A stretch of DNA of 64,000 nucleotides from CBDCGJ01 sp965238305 (GTDB taxonomy: Bacteria > Pseudomonadota > Alphaproteobacteria > GCA-2731375), in assembly GCA_965238305.1 (NCBI GenBank), contig CBDEHK010000001.1, positions 2,666,001 through 2,730,000 on the forward strand. The letters are read 5' to 3'. A program made the translations under genes and the position numbers. A model generated the notes under the pieces. It was given only the letters and a program-made list of their open reading frames with translations, made no database searches and was not told the DNA's origin. Position 1 is the stretch's first letter. The number at the start of each line of letters is the position of its first letter. Shown piece by piece: positions 9,243 to 18,097 of this stretch.

Positions 9243-9731
9243 TTATCGTTGCCGGAAGTTGACCAGCGTTTCGATTTCGTCGTCCGCCGTTGGGCCGGCG
9301 ATCGGGATCACGTCGCGGGGCGATAAAACATTGCCATCGGCGCCGCGTACCGCCATGCGGCTGATCGGTTGCCCGGTCTTCCGTTCAGTAAGCTCGAGGT
9401 GCGGTCCGGCATCGTCTCCGTGCCAGCGTTCACCCCAATGCAACAAGCTGACAATCACCGGATAGAGGTCCAGGCCTTTATCCGTCAGCCGATACTCATG
9501 CACCCGCCCATCTTCCGGCAATCGTTGCCGCACCAGTATTCCCGCTTCCGTCAGTTTCTTCAGTCGGTCCGAAAGAATATTGGTCGCAATGCCCAGGCTT
9601 TGTTCGAAATGTTCAAACCGGCGCATGCCGTGAAAGGCGTTGCGAAGGATCAACAACGTCCAAGCTTCACCGATGATGTCTGCTGCACGCGCTATGACGC
9701 AGCCCGTTTCGCGCGCCGATCGTTTGGACAT
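9243..9731 (-). CDS. HxlR-family transcriptional regulator
   Basis: A 162-residue winged-helix repressor or activator (PF01638). The N-terminal half carries the family pattern: CVIARAADIIGEAWTLLILR, then FHGMRRFEHFEQSLGIATNILSDRLKKLTEAGIL as the helix-turn-helix and wing, and YRLTDKGLDLYPVI. A single Cys at residue 11 occupies the region where some HxlR/YodB proteins sense electrophiles through thiols (family knowledge; sensing here is inference). It is divergent from the nitronate monooxygenase gene with a 95-bp shared region containing a near-perfect dyad at 9753-9767, so it probably controls both itself and that operon. Confidence 0.92.
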   Translation of the reverse strand: MSKRSARETGCVIARAADIIGEAWTLLILRNAFHGMRRFEHFEQSLGIATNILSDRLKKLTEAGILVRQRLPEDGRVHEYRLTDKGLDLYPVIVSLLHWGERWHGDDAGPHLELTERKTGQPISRMAVRGADGNVLSPRDVIPIAGPTADDEIETLVNFRQR

Positions 9732-9752
9732 TATTCCTCGCTTGCCAAATAC

Positions 9753-9767
9753 CTTGCAATATGCAAG
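9753..9767. promoter_or_regulatory. Candidate HxlR operator
   Basis: Dyad CTTGCA-ATA-TGCAAG: perfect 6-nt arms around a 3-nt centre, 22 bp from the HxlR start and 60 bp from the nitronate monooxygenase start. Placement in a divergent regulator-target intergenic region is what an autoregulatory operator would show. Binding is inferred. Confidence 0.55.
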
Positions 9768-9826
9768 TTATTTCAATTGAAGCGATCCCGCAAACATTCT
9801 TTTGATATTCATCAAGGCAAAAAAAT

Positions 9827-10804
9827 ATGAAGACCAGATTTACCGAATTATTCGGCGTCGAACACCCAATCGTTCAGGGTGGCATGCAATGGGTCGGGCG
9901 GGCCGAATTGGTTTCCGCCGTTGCCAATGCGGGTGCGCTTGGGTTCCTGACCGGATTAACCCAACCGACGCCGGAAGATCTGACCAAGGAAATTGAACGC
10001 TGTCGCGACATGACCGACAAGCCGTTTGGCGTCAATATCACCATCCTGCCGACCTTGAAGCCGGTGCCATACGACGAATATGTCGATGCGATTATTTCCT
10101 CCGGTGTGAAGATTGTTGAGACCGCTGGTCGTAATCCGCAACCCTATATGCCGGCCTTCAAAGCAGCCGGTATCAAGATCATTCACAAATGCACTTCGGT
10201 TCGCCATAGCTTGAAGGCGGAGCAAATCGGTTGCGATGCGGTCAGTGTCGACGGTTTCGAATGTGCCGGCCATCCGGGCGAAGACGACATTCCGGGCCTA
10301 ATCCTGTTGCCGCGGGCGGCGGAAGCCCTGTCGATCCCATTTGTCGCCTCTGGTGGTTTTGGCACCGGGCGCGGTCTGGCGGCGGCTTTGGCTTTGGGAG
10401 CGGACGGTATCAATATGGGCACCCGCTTTATGGTCACGAAAGAAGCACCGATCCATGACAAAGTAAAAAAAGCCATGGTCGATGCGGATGAGTTGCAAAC
10501 CCAATTGGTCTATCGCCCGATGCGAAATACGGCGCGGATATTCAAAAACGACATCGCTGTTAAGGTCGCCGAGATCGAGCGCGAGAAGGGGCCAGACATG
10601 AAAATCGACGATGTCGCGCACCTGGTCGCCGGTGGCAAAGGTCGGGTTTTGTTGGAAGACGGTGAATTGTCGAGCGGGATTTGGAGCGCCGGCATGATCA
10701 TGGGCCTGATCCACGATATCCCCACTTGTGATGAGCTGATAACCCGGATCGTTGCGGACGCGGAAGAAATCATCCGCGGTCGTTTAGAAGCAATGGTTGC
10801 CTAA
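9827..10804 (+). CDS. Nitronate monooxygenase
   Basis: FMN-dependent TIM-barrel enzyme (2-nitropropane dioxygenase family, PF03060) that oxidises alkyl nitronates such as propionate-3-nitronate to carbonyl plus nitrite. At 325 residues it has the N-terminal HPIVQGGMQWVGRAELVSAVANAG, the FMN phosphate segment VASGGFGTGRGLAAALALGADGINMGTRF, and the catalytic-histidine motif GFECAGHPGEDD with His149. Related enzymes in the same fold reduce enoyl-ACP (FabK), but the AGH motif favours the monooxygenase call. It is followed 14 nt later by an SDR gene, probably the same transcript, and is likely under the divergent HxlR regulator. Confidence 0.88.
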   Translation: MKTRFTELFGVEHPIVQGGMQWVGRAELVSAVANAGALGFLTGLTQPTPEDLTKEIERCRDMTDKPFGVNITILPTLKPVPYDEYVDAIISSGVKIVETAGRNPQPYMPAFKAAGIKIIHKCTSVRHSLKAEQIGCDAVSVDGFECAGHPGEDDIPGLILLPRAAEALSIPFVASGGFGTGRGLAAALALGADGINMGTRFMVTKEAPIHDKVKKAMVDADELQTQLVYRPMRNTARIFKNDIAVKVAEIEREKGPDMKIDDVAHLVAGGKGRVLLEDGELSSGIWSAGMIMGLIHDIPTCDELITRIVADAEEIIRGRLEAMVA

Positions 10805-10818
10805 GGGAGAACACGCCA

Positions 10819-11550
10819 ATGGCCGATCCAGTTGTCCTAGTGATAGGTGCGGGCGATGCCACCGGTGGTGCGGTCGCCCGCCGTTTTGCCCGCGAAGGGC
10901 TGCAGGCAGTGATTACGCGGCGCGCCCGCAACAGTGATCAACTGGAGGCTATGGCCGAACGCATTCGCGCCGATGGCGGCATCGCTCACCCATTCGGCGT
11001 CGATGCCCGCAAAGAAGATCAGATGGTCGAGTTGATTGCCAAGGTGGAGGCGGATATCGGTCCCATCGAGGTTGCCATTTATAATATCGGCGCCAATGTC
11101 AATTTTCCCATCACCGAGACGACGTCACGGGTGTTTACCAAAGTTTGGGAGATGGCCTGCTTCGGCGGTTTCCTGATGGGGCGGGAAGTCGCCCGCCATA
11201 TGATGCCGCGTGCTCAGGGCACCATCATCTTTACCGGTGCTACCGCCAGCGTGCGCGGCGGCTCCGGATTTGCCGCCTTTGCCAGCGGTAAGTTCGCCCT
11301 TCGCGCGGTCGCCCAAAGCATGGCGCGCGAACTGGGACCGAAAGGTATCCATGTCGCCCATAGCATCATCGACGGCGCCATCGACACCGCCTGGAATGCC
11401 GAAAATTTTCCCGATAGATACGCCACCAAAGCAGAAGACGGTATCCTTAATCCCGACCATATTGCCGAGGCCTATTGGCAGCTACATCGCCAACCACACA
11501 GCGCCTGGACCCACGAACTGGACCTCAGGCCCTGGTCCGAGAGCTGGTGA
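10819..11550 (+). CDS. SDR-family protein lacking the catalytic tyrosine
   Basis: A Rossmann-fold short-chain dehydrogenase/reductase of 243 residues. The nucleotide-binding glycine motif is VIGAGDATGGAVARRF near the N-terminus, and YNIGANV corresponds to the usual NNAG. The active-site segment reads FAAFASGKFALR: Lys158 is kept but the residue four before it, normally Tyr, is Phe154, and the usual Ser thirteen residues before that is Ala. The classical Ser-Tyr-Lys mechanism is therefore not available. I recall other SDR proteins with a similar FASxKF segment, so this looks like a subfamily trait, not decay. It is co-oriented 14 nt after the nitronate monooxygenase. Confidence 0.85.
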   Translation: MADPVVLVIGAGDATGGAVARRFAREGLQAVITRRARNSDQLEAMAERIRADGGIAHPFGVDARKEDQMVELIAKVEADIGPIEVAIYNIGANVNFPITETTSRVFTKVWEMACFGGFLMGREVARHMMPRAQGTIIFTGATASVRGGSGFAAFASGKFALRAVAQSMARELGPKGIHVAHSIIDGAIDTAWNAENFPDRYATKAEDGILNPDHIAEAYWQLHRQPHSAWTHELDLRPWSESW

Positions 11551-11563
11551 CCCGGCGAAGCGG

Positions 11564-14500
11564 TTAGGGTGCGCAGGCCAAATTTTGGGTAACGATCTGA
11601 CCGGCAGTCACGACGCTCACCTCAATCGGTGCTGCACCGCAACCGCTTAATATCCAATCACCTAATCCCAAACCAGAAAAGCTAAATTGGCCGTTCTTTG
11701 GCGTGACGGTATCGAAATGTTCTGCCCCTTTATCGACAGATATCGTTTCGCCACCAGCATTCTTTTTACCATTCTTAGCCTTGCCGCTAATTGTCCCGGT
11801 ATCGCCAGGCGGCGGTGGTGGCGGTGGTTCAACGGGGCCACATGTGCCGGCCGGGTTCTTGTTGTAGATTTCGACACAGATGTCGACACTGTCGGAATCG
11901 CCGAAGACATCGGTTACTAATAGGGTGATCGTATGTGTGCCCTTTGGCAAATCCATTGTGGTGATTTCGTCAAACTCAACTTCGCTGCCGCTAGACCATC
12001 GCCATTCGGCGATTCCGTCGTCCGGATCCGTCGACGTGCTGGTTAGAGTTACTGTCCCAAAAGCACTCTTCCCTTTGCCAACTGCTTGGATCGGTTGGTC
12101 CGAACTAGCTATCGCCACAGGCGGTAAGTTTAGTGGCGGCGGATCGGTGCTGCCGAAGATGGTGATGGTCAAGGTGCCGTTGTCGGTTAAGGCACCGTCC
12201 GAGACCGTATAAGTATAGACATCGTTTAAAGTTTCGCCATCGTTCAATGCCTCTACAGCGGCGTGTGCGTCATTGAGTATGTAAGTATACGAACCATCAC
12301 CGTTTAAGGTCAAAGCACCATAAACATCACCCCCAACATGGCCGGTTACGGTCAGGCCGTCGAAATCAGGATCACTATCGACAACATCCGCGAAAGCCCC
12401 GCTCGGCGCTCCGGCATGCGGCATATCCAGCAGCACGTTGCCGCTGGCGTCAGATACATCTTCATGGGCCCAGTTTGTGTCGTCCGCCGCCACCGGCGCT
12501 TGGTTCGCACCGCCACTCATATCAATAGTGATGACTACATCGTCGGATGCCGAGGCGCCCAAATTGTCGATTACCGTCAGTTTGGCGGTGACCACATCAC
12601 CATCGGCGGCGCTGAACCCGATTACCGATGTGGTGGCGCTGCTACTGGTGCTTGGCCCGCCGTTTATGGACCATTGCCAGGCATAAAGCTTGATCCCGCC
12701 GGCGTCGCTAGAGGCACTGCCATCTAGAATGACTGTTGTCGTATCGATCGTCGCGTCACTACCGGCGTCGGCGATCGGCGCCGGGTTCGGGACGCTATTG
12801 CCACTGGCAATAGCTAAGGGACCATGTGAAATCTGGTACGTCGCGACCGCTGAGTTTAACGATGGCGGCGTCCCTTCGTTATCCAAAAACTGAATTTCGA
12901 GTAAGTAATCGCCCGGCGTTGGATTATTGATGGAGATCGTTTCCTGCAAACCATACTGTAGATCAACATTGCAGTGCGGCGCCGGACCACCCGGACATAT
13001 GCTACTTGCGATGACGGGATCGGCAATGGTGGGACCTTGATGGAGGAAAATATCGAAATCCGGTTTGATTTCCATGAAAATTAACCAGGGAAATATCGGA
13101 TGTGGAAAAGTTTCAACTGTCGCGTCTTCCGGCGCGGTAAGCATGATGGTCAACGGTGCATCGCTACTAGTGACCGTAAAGGGAATTTCCGCGTGATCGG
13201 CTTTGTTAATCAGTTCTTCGCCGTAAAGATAACTACTGGGGAACATGGTTTGTGAGGCGCTAGGACTGGGTTCGACTAAGCCACCCATACCGCGGGCAAG
13301 GCTGACCGCCGCATAAGCATCGACCATGCCATAACCCCAATGGCGGGATTTCGCCGGATCGCCGCCGCCATCGTTGGGGCCGCGATGCTCCGCGGTATCG
13401 AAAATTATCTGCCGCACTTCGTCCGGCGTCAAATTCGGGTTCGCTTCTAGGATCAGGGCAGCGATGCCGCTGACCATTGGTGTCGACATCGATGTGCCAG
13501 ATTTCGATATGTAGCAGGAAGTATTGCCACAGGGTGCTTCCACATTCGAAGCGGCGGCGATCACGGAATCGCCGGGAGCGACCACATCCGGCATTGTCCG
13601 ACCGTCTTCGGTAACCCCACGGGTGCTGAACCATGTTGTATATGGGCCGTATGAGTAACTCGAAGTTATTGCGCCGGTTTGGGCTCCGGGAACACCGCCA
13701 TCTAGAACCGTCGCTGCCGCTTGCAGGTCCGGGCTTATGCTCCGTTCACCGTAAGCGCCAACACTGATCGCCAAATGGGCCGAGGCCGGCGGGCCAAGAT
13801 CGTTGGGATAATCGGAATTGCCGGTACCCGCGATAACAACCTTGCCAGCCTGCACCGCGGCGTTGACGATCAGGCTCATGGTGTCGAGGCCATCGGACCG
13901 CGTGGCGTCACCGCGGATGGAAAGATTGATAATGTCGACGTCCGGTTGTTGGGCGCACCATTCGACCCCAGCTTCTACATCATCATCCGCACCTGTTCCG
14001 CCGGCGCCGATGACTTTAACCGGAATAATGTTGGCGTCGGGCGCGATACCTGATAGCGCCTCGGCAAAGCCATCACTATCAGAGCCGTCGCCATTGTCGT
14101 CACCATCGGCAGCGGCAATAGACGCAACGTGTGTGCCGTGGCCGAAATCGTCGGATAGCAGATTCAAGTCGGTCGTTTCACCAAAATCCGGCCCGGAGAT
14201 ACCGTAGAACCCATGCGTGATCTTGCTCACGCTACTGCCCAACGGGACAAAACTCTCATGATTGGCGTAAATTCCGCTGTCAACAAAGCAGATACCGACG
14301 CCAGCGCCGGTGCCATAACCGGCGCCACCGCCGAGGACCGTACGTAGCGGCGTAACACCGGTGTCATTTCGGCCGCCTTCAAGTATCGGTCTCACGTCAT
14401 AAACTTGCTCAACCCGTTCCACGAAAGGCAATTTTGACAGCGCTTTGGCTTGCCCGGCGTTGACAGTGGCAGAGAAACCGCTAATCAGTGAATAACTATG

Positions 14501-14824
14501 GCGCAGTTTAAAGCCGCCAACAGCATCTTGTGCCTTACCAACACTGCCAGAAGGTTTCATCAAGACTTTCACCTTGATTTCGCTGTTTTCGCTCATGGTA
14601 GCTAAAGTATGAGCAAGACCATCCGCCATGCCATCGCGATTCTTGTCTGCTAACACTGACGCGCGATCGGACGACTTCAGACCAGCTTTGCCATTATTAG
14701 TGCCATCTAATTCAAGATAATCTATTCGACTGGCGGCAATCGAAGCGGCCGACGCCAGCATCATCACACTCGCAGTCGTAACAGCCACCGCAATCGATAA
14801 ACGTGTTTTTAATCCGACATACAT
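11564..14824 (-). CDS. Secreted multi-domain subtilase (peptidase S8)
   Basis: A large exported serine protease of 1086 residues from ATG 14824, chosen over the GTG at 14830 because aagggg is correctly spaced for it. Order: signal peptide ending near AASIAA; a DKNRDGMADG calcium-loop-like segment; an I9-like propeptide (KVKVLMKPSGS to VEQVYDVRP); the S8 domain with Asp182 (VDSGIY), His232 (GHGTHVAS) and Ser445 (SGTSMSTPM); a spacer; a PKD-like domain (PIADAGSDATID); a VCBS/cadherin-like domain (VYGALTLNGDGSYTYIL); another Ig/PKD-like domain; a proline linker; and a C-terminal carboxypeptidase-regulatory-like beta domain. It probably degrades extracellular protein. No type I secretion genes are near, so Sec export is expected. 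Confidence 0.92.
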   Translation of the reverse strand: MYVGLKTRLSIAVAVTTASVMMLASAASIAASRIDYLELDGTNNGKAGLKSSDRASVLADKNRDGMADGLAHTLATMSENSEIKVKVLMKPSGSVGKAQDAVGGFKLRHSYSLISGFSATVNAGQAKALSKLPFVERVEQVYDVRPILEGGRNDTGVTPLRTVLGGGAGYGTGAGVGICFVDSGIYANHESFVPLGSSVSKITHGFYGISGPDFGETTDLNLLSDDFGHGTHVASIAAADGDDNGDGSDSDGFAEALSGIAPDANIIPVKVIGAGGTGADDDVEAGVEWCAQQPDVDIINLSIRGDATRSDGLDTMSLIVNAAVQAGKVVIAGTGNSDYPNDLGPPASAHLAISVGAYGERSISPDLQAAATVLDGGVPGAQTGAITSSYSYGPYTTWFSTRGVTEDGRTMPDVVAPGDSVIAAASNVEAPCGNTSCYISKSGTSMSTPMVSGIAALILEANPNLTPDEVRQIIFDTAEHRGPNDGGGDPAKSRHWGYGMVDAYAAVSLARGMGGLVEPSPSASQTMFPSSYLYGEELINKADHAEIPFTVTSSDAPLTIMLTAPEDATVETFPHPIFPWLIFMEIKPDFDIFLHQGPTIADPVIASSICPGGPAPHCNVDLQYGLQETISINNPTPGDYLLEIQFLDNEGTPPSLNSAVATYQISHGPLAIASGNSVPNPAPIADAGSDATIDTTTVILDGSASSDAGGIKLYAWQWSINGGPSTSSSATTSVIGFSAADGDVVTAKLTVIDNLGASASDDVVITIDMSGGANQAPVAADDTNWAHEDVSDASGNVLLDMPHAGAPSGAFADVVDSDPDFDGLTVTGHVGGDVYGALTLNGDGSYTYILNDAHAAVEALNDGETLNDVYTYTVSDGALTDNGTLTITIFGSTDPPPLNLPPVAIASSDQPIQAVGKGKSAFGTVTLTSTSTDPDDGIAEWRWSSGSEVEFDEITTMDLPKGTHTITLLVTDVFGDSDSVDICVEIYNKNPAGTCGPVEPPPPPPPGDTGTISGKAKNGKKNAGGETISVDKGAEHFDTVTPKNGQFSFSGLGLGDWILSGCGAAPIEVSVVTAGQIVTQNLACAP

Positions 14825-15079
14825 CGTCACACCCCTTGATCGAAGTAATCGTCAACCTGATTTGCTCAACACCCCGGAAATTTACAAACAAGTCATCTAT
14901 AAAAGTCGACTATCAAGTATATAGCAAATATATCAATAATGGTACTCATCAGCAAAATCAATTAGTTAGCATTTATTCTTTATTTTATAAATAAATAAAA
15001 TCACTATTTCTGCTGCAATTAGGGATTCTGATGGCTGTTACCGACTGATTGAATGAATTGAGATAAAAGTCGGCAATTT

Positions 15080-15153
15080 TGGCTGGGGGACAGGGATTTG
15101 AACCCCGACTGCGCGGATCAGAACCGCGAGTTCTACCATTAAACTATCCCCCA
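15080..15153 (-). tRNA. tRNA-Gln (anticodon CTG)
   Basis: Cloverleaf on the minus strand, 74 nt with encoded CCA. Acceptor TGGGGGA pairs with TCCCCCA, giving the U1-A72 pair typical of tRNA-Gln; the anticodon stem is CGCGG/CCGCG with loop TTCTGAT, so anticodon CTG (complement of 15119-15121); the T-arm contains GGTTCAAATCC. Discriminator base is G. It lies between the subtilase and ppx, with no integrase or repeat suggesting an insertion site. Confidence 0.95.
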
Positions 15154-15359
15154 CCTGTTATGCGCACATGTCAATGCAGGTGAAATTCGGGGCGCAAACT
15201 AGTGGCCGACGTCGCGTTTGTCAATCGGCGACATCGCACTCGAGCAGCCGTTGCTTTGGCTCTTTCATCTTCCGGCGACGACGGTTAAGGTGATGCGACG
15301 GATGTTTACACCAGTGCGAATTGAGTTCGCATCTAAAGAGATTGATAGTGGGAAAAGAA

Positions 15360-16541
15360 ATGGGCGACCGGTCGCGCCGAAATGAAGGCGATAACCGGCA
15401 AAAACACGACAATAATGAACGCCCAAATAGAAACGAAACGGCGCCGAATAAAGAATTATCCCCGGCGCCCTACAGGGCTCGTCAGCGGCAACACCGAGGC
15501 GGGCGCGGGCGTTTCCGACATGTTTATTCGGCCTTGGATTTGGGCACGAATAATTGCCGTTTGTTGGTGGCGAAACCGACAAAGGACGGCTTTCGTGTGA
15601 TCGACGCTTTTTCTCGGATCGTTCGTTTGGGCGAAGGGGTAACAGCCTCCAATATTTTGTCAGAAGAAGCCATGGACAGAGCGATCTCGGCATTGTCGGT
15701 CTGTGCGAAAAAAATGAACCGCCGCGGCGTCACGCGAGCCCGATCTGTGGCTACAGAAGCCTGTCGCAAGGCCGATAACGGTCAACATTTTATCGATCGG
15801 GTGGCGCGGGAAACCGGGATCGAGCTGGATATCATTGCGTCAAAGGAGGAGGCGCGTTTGGCGGCCACCAGCTGCGCCCCGCTAATAGCGCCCGATGCCC
15901 GCAATGCCTTGGTCTTCGATATTGGCGGCGGCAGCACTGAATTGATGTGGTTGAAGGTTAAAGAAGGGCAACCGAACGACAGTTCACCAGACAGCCGAAT
16001 AGAGATCGAAGCCTGGACGTCACTTCGTGATGGCGTCGTAACAATCGCAGAAGAATATGGTGGCTTTGACGTCACACCCGAAAGTTATGAACGCATGGTC
16101 GAAAAAGTCGAAAAACAGTTAAAAATATTCGAACAAGACCATGATCTTAATCAACAAATTGCTTCTGGCCGGGTGCAGATGATTGGGACTTCCGGAACTG
16201 TGACGACCTTGGCTGGGGTGCATTTGAACCTGCCGCGCTATGATCGCCAGCAGGTTGATGGCCTGTGGTTGTCATTCGAACAAGCACGCGGTGTCAGTCA
16301 ACGTCTGGCGGAAATGACGTATAAACAACGCACCTATCATCCTTGTATTGGACATCAACGCGCCGATTTGGTGGTCGCCGGTTGCGCGATTTTCGAAGCA
16401 ATTTGCCGAACCTGGCCCGTCGGTGAGTTGCGGGTTGCGGATCGAGGACTTCGGGAAGGTATTTTGCATAGTTTGATGCAGGACGCGGACGGCGAAGTTG
16501 AGACAAACAATATGGCCCGAAAGCAGTTTCGAACGGAATAA
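15360..16541 (+). CDS. ppx: Ppx/GppA exopolyphosphatase family
   Basis: Phosphatase of the actin-like ASKHA fold that hydrolyses polyphosphate or pppGpp. ATG 15360 is preferred to an upstream TTG at 15321 because gggaaaag precedes it. After a basic, Arg/Asn-rich N-terminal tail of about 50 residues come the phosphate loops ALDLGTNNCRLLVA, the ATEACRKADNG segment and the second loop FDIGGGSTELMWL, with GTSGTVTTLAGVHL further on. At 393 residues it is the short alphaproteobacterial form without a C-terminal HD domain. Its stop overlaps the rlmE start by one base (TAATG), so the two are translationally coupled. Whether polyphosphate or pppGpp is preferred cannot be told. Confidence 0.9.
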   Translation: MGDRSRRNEGDNRQKHDNNERPNRNETAPNKELSPAPYRARQRQHRGGRGRFRHVYSALDLGTNNCRLLVAKPTKDGFRVIDAFSRIVRLGEGVTASNILSEEAMDRAISALSVCAKKMNRRGVTRARSVATEACRKADNGQHFIDRVARETGIELDIIASKEEARLAATSCAPLIAPDARNALVFDIGGGSTELMWLKVKEGQPNDSSPDSRIEIEAWTSLRDGVVTIAEEYGGFDVTPESYERMVEKVEKQLKIFEQDHDLNQQIASGRVQMIGTSGTVTTLAGVHLNLPRYDRQQVDGLWLSFEQARGVSQRLAEMTYKQRTYHPCIGHQRADLVVAGCAIFEAICRTWPVGELRVADRGLREGILHSLMQDADGEVETNNMARKQFRTE

Positions 16542-17239
16542 TGGTATCTAAAAGTAAAAAACCAGCGGGGCCTTCTGGGCGCAATTTGAAAGTTCGGGTG
16601 AAGACCGCGCGGCGACGGAAAACTTCGTCGACCCGTTGGTTGCAACGGCAATTAAACGATCCCTACGTTCAGGCGGCGCAGCGCGACGGCTATCGCTCGC
16701 GCGCGACCTACAAATTGACCGAATTGGACGACAAATACCATTTTCTGAAACCTGGGCAACATGTTGTCGATCTTGGCGCGGCGCCGGGCGGATGGACACA
16801 AGTCGTTGTCGAGCGCTTGAAGGGGAAAGGCATTGTCGTGGCCTTGGACATTTCAGAAATTGACAGTATTCCAGGCGCCGAGATACTGCAGGGCGATATC
16901 AACGATCTTGCGACCGGCCCCTTGCTGCGTAACGCCTTGGGCGGTCATGCCGATGTTGTATTGAGTGATATGGCGCCGCAATCTTCCGGGCATCGTTCGA
17001 CCGATCACTTGCGGATCGTAACACTGGTCGAGGCAGCGGCTGACTTGGCGCAAGAAATTCTCAACCCAGGCGGCACTTTTGTCGCCAAAGTTTGGGAAGG
17101 CGGTGCCGATGCCGAGTTATTGGCCCATTTGAAAGTGAATTTTAGCGCCGTGAAACATGCTAAACCGAAAGCCAGCCGAAGTGGTTCAGCCGAGATGTAT
17201 CTTGTCGCGACCGGATTTCGCGGTGACAAATCACGGTAA
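16541..17239 (+). CDS. rlmE: 23S rRNA (uridine-2552-2'-O) methyltransferase
   Basis: FtsJ/RrmJ-type methyltransferase (PF01728) placing the 2'-O-methyl on U2552 in the 50S A-loop during late assembly. SAM motif VVDLGAAPGGWTQVV is clear, with the catalytic Lys in YRSRATYKLTELDDKY, Asp in LSDMAPQSSG and the later Lys in FVAKVWEGG making up most of the K-D-K-E tetrad. The N-terminal 40 residues are very basic (KTARRRKTSSTRW), as is common in alphaproteobacterial copies. Length 232. It overlaps ppx by one base and is followed 20 nt later by a transglutaminase-like gene. Confidence 0.95.
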   Translation: MVSKSKKPAGPSGRNLKVRVKTARRRKTSSTRWLQRQLNDPYVQAAQRDGYRSRATYKLTELDDKYHFLKPGQHVVDLGAAPGGWTQVVVERLKGKGIVVALDISEIDSIPGAEILQGDINDLATGPLLRNALGGHADVVLSDMAPQSSGHRSTDHLRIVTLVEAAADLAQEILNPGGTFVAKVWEGGADAELLAHLKVNFSAVKHAKPKASRSGSAEMYLVATGFRGDKSR

Positions 17240-17259
17240 CAAAGGATATCTACGAACTT

Positions 17260-17952
17260 ATGTCCAACCTAATTGAACCTGAAGATTGTCTGGGGCCAGA
17301 CGAATATATAAATTTCGATCATCCGGTGGTCGCTGAATTTGCGGCCCGTCATGGCGCCATGATCGAAGACGACAAAAAACGCGCGATTGCGCTCTATTAC
17401 GCGGTGCGCGATGAAATTCGTTACAACCCCTATTCCGTAGACTTGCGTCCGGATGGGATGCGGGCGAGCGGCACAATAGAAAGTGGCGAAGGTTTTTGCA
17501 TCACCAAGGGCGTGGTTTTGGCTGCGGTGCTGCGTGCCAATGGCATTCCGGCCCGGCTTGGTTTCGCGGACGTGAAAAACCATCTGGCCAGCCAAAGATT
17601 GCTCGATCAGATGGGTAATGATCTATTTGTCTATCATGGTTATACGGATGTATTTGTCGGTGGGAAGTGGGTGAAGGCAACGCCGGCCTTCAATCTCTCG
17701 CTTTGCGAAAAATTCGGTGTCTTGCCGTTGGAGTTTGATGCGGAAGCGGATTCCATTTTCCACCCTTTCGACGAAAGTGGGCGGCAACATATGGAATATG
17801 TCCATGACCGGGGTGTCTTTGTACAGTTGCCGCGGGATGATATCGCCAAAGCGTTCCGGGAAACTTATCCTGGAATGGAAAACGCCTGGGGCGCTGGCAC
17901 CGCTGTCGGCGACATGGAAGCCGAAGCGGTAACTGAAAGATTGCGTGACTAA
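17260..17952 (+). CDS. Transglutaminase-like domain protein
   Basis: A 230-residue cytoplasmic protein with a transglutaminase-like (papain-fold) core. The Cys region is GEGFCITKGVVLAAVLRANGIPARLGFADV (about residues 72-103) and the His region is FVYHGYTDVFVGGKWVKATPAFN (about 124-146). The usual third residue after the Trp (Asp in WxxLDPT) is replaced by the TPAFN segment, so whether it is a protease, amidase or inactive is open. No signal peptide. It is in the same orientation and spacing as rlmE, probably one transcript with ppx-rlmE. No partner gene hints at a substrate. Confidence 0.8.
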   Translation: MSNLIEPEDCLGPDEYINFDHPVVAEFAARHGAMIEDDKKRAIALYYAVRDEIRYNPYSVDLRPDGMRASGTIESGEGFCITKGVVLAAVLRANGIPARLGFADVKNHLASQRLLDQMGNDLFVYHGYTDVFVGGKWVKATPAFNLSLCEKFGVLPLEFDAEADSIFHPFDESGRQHMEYVHDRGVFVQLPRDDIAKAFRETYPGMENAWGAGTAVGDMEAEAVTERLRD

Positions 17953-18067
17953 TTCTGATTCGCGCTGTTTCTTCGCATCAAAATTCTCTCAACCTCTTTA
18001 GAAGACAAGCTAGGCTTGGACATCAAATTTGTCCTATCCATCGCCATCGCCCTATGTCATATTCCGC

Positions 18068-18085
18068 TGCCAATTCCTATTGGCA
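18068..18085 (+). promoter_or_regulatory. Short hairpin in guaB leader
   Basis: Inverted repeat TGCCAAT-TCCT-ATTGGCA: 7-bp stem with a 4-nt loop, ending 4-5 nt before the guaB Shine-Dalgarno gaggag. It is close enough to influence ribosome access. Another small dyad (GGACA/TGTCC) lies further upstream in the same leader. Function inferred only. Confidence 0.4.
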
Positions 18086-18097
18086 ACCGAGGAGACG

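Noticed and set aside
15080..15153. tRNA-Gln as an integration site
   Set aside because: No integrase, no direct repeat of the tRNA 3' end and ordinary housekeeping genes on one side.
18029..18097. Upstream extension of guaB
   Set aside because: No ribosome site, unlike any GuaB N-terminus, while ATG 18098 has gaggag and the conserved start.
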